64,000 bases of DNA from Streptomyces humi. GTDB lineage: Bacteria > Actinomycetota > Actinomycetes > Streptomycetales > Streptomycetaceae. The DNA lies in the NCBI RefSeq assembly GCF_001005085.2, contig NZ_LBMU02000115.1:18038-82037 (forward strand), given 5' to 3'. The notes below the pieces were generated by a model that was not told the origin of the DNA, searched no databases, and worked only from the letters and a program-made list of their open reading frames with translations. Below, in pieces: positions 63,829 to 64,000 of this stretch. Every line of letters begins with the position of its first letter. Positions within the stretch are counted from its first letter, which is position 1. The translations under genes and the position numbers were made by a program.

Positions 63829-64000
63829 ACACCAGGGACGGCCCACTGACAACGGCGGCGACCGCGCGGGCCCCGGCCGTTCGGTCTCGGTCCCGAGCTT
63901 TGTCGAACCGCGGTGATTCCGGTGCCGGAGCGGCGCAAGTCGTGGTGACGGGAGCGGTGGGAGACGGCCTGTGGGGTGGGTGGGGGCGGAGGGGGTGGTG

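Overview
The window reads as Streptomyces DNA: very high GC, strong G/C bias at third codon positions, many GTG/TTG starts, ATGA/GTGA start-stop overlaps, and a classic Streptomyces conservon (cvnA-cvnB-cvnC-cvnD-P450-P450). It holds host-type accessory genes at the left (1-15.3 kb), a large integrated conjugative element with defence cargo (about 15.3-62.6 kb), and a sulfotransferase gene at the far right.

Left flank. After two small unknown genes and a membrane-anchored coiled-coil protein come two paralogous regulator modules on the minus strand. Each has a zinc-ribbon/XRE/TPR regulator translationally coupled to an enzyme: an aminoglycoside-phosphotransferase-like kinase in one, a HAD-like phosphatase in the other. 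Both regulators carry the same palindrome ATCAC-N4-GTGAT about 58 bp before their starts. A conservon follows, made of a histidine-kinase-like ATPase, a roadblock protein, a DUF742 protein, a small GTPase and two P450s, the first lacking the ExxR motif as in CYP157. A SAM methyltransferase and a kinase fragment that stops at the element edge come next.

Element core. From 41.3 kb down to 15.3 kb almost everything runs on the minus strand and forms a type IV secretion/conjugation set: NlpC/P60 wall hydrolase, small two-span membrane protein, anchored conjugation protein, VirB6/TrbL-like membrane protein, SCO6880-family protein, VirB4-like ATPase, relaxase, VirD4-like coupling protein, a PAPS-reductase-like enzyme, and a protein with two DnaB N-terminal-type domains. 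A two-gene Mokosh type I-like defence locus (Ser/Thr kinase-helicase plus PLD nuclease) lies within it. An IS5-family element with a passenger gene and an IS110-family element interrupt it. Several genes carry single-base frameshifts, mostly in homopolymers.

Element right arm (41.9-62.5 kb). An N6A/N4C-type DNA methyltransferase and a PD-(D/E)XK/DUF5655 protein are followed by a restriction-like island. It contains a MORC/MutL-type GHKL ATPase, a Z1 helicase, a DUF4420-type PD-(D/E)XK protein, AIPR, an AbrB-like protein, Vsr, and a cytosine-5 methyltransferase fused to an endonuclease III-like 4Fe-4S domain. A double-GHKL histidine kinase-like protein coupled to a response regulator, and a large frameshifted protein with a HEPN-type RNxxxH motif, complete it. 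An excisionase and a tyrosine integrase close the element. The GHKL-Z1-nuclease-AIPR-Vsr-Dcm core matches operons described by Iyer, Abhiman and Aravind (2008). The added two-component-like pair, the Dcm-Nth fusion and the HEPN protein are the most novel-looking parts.
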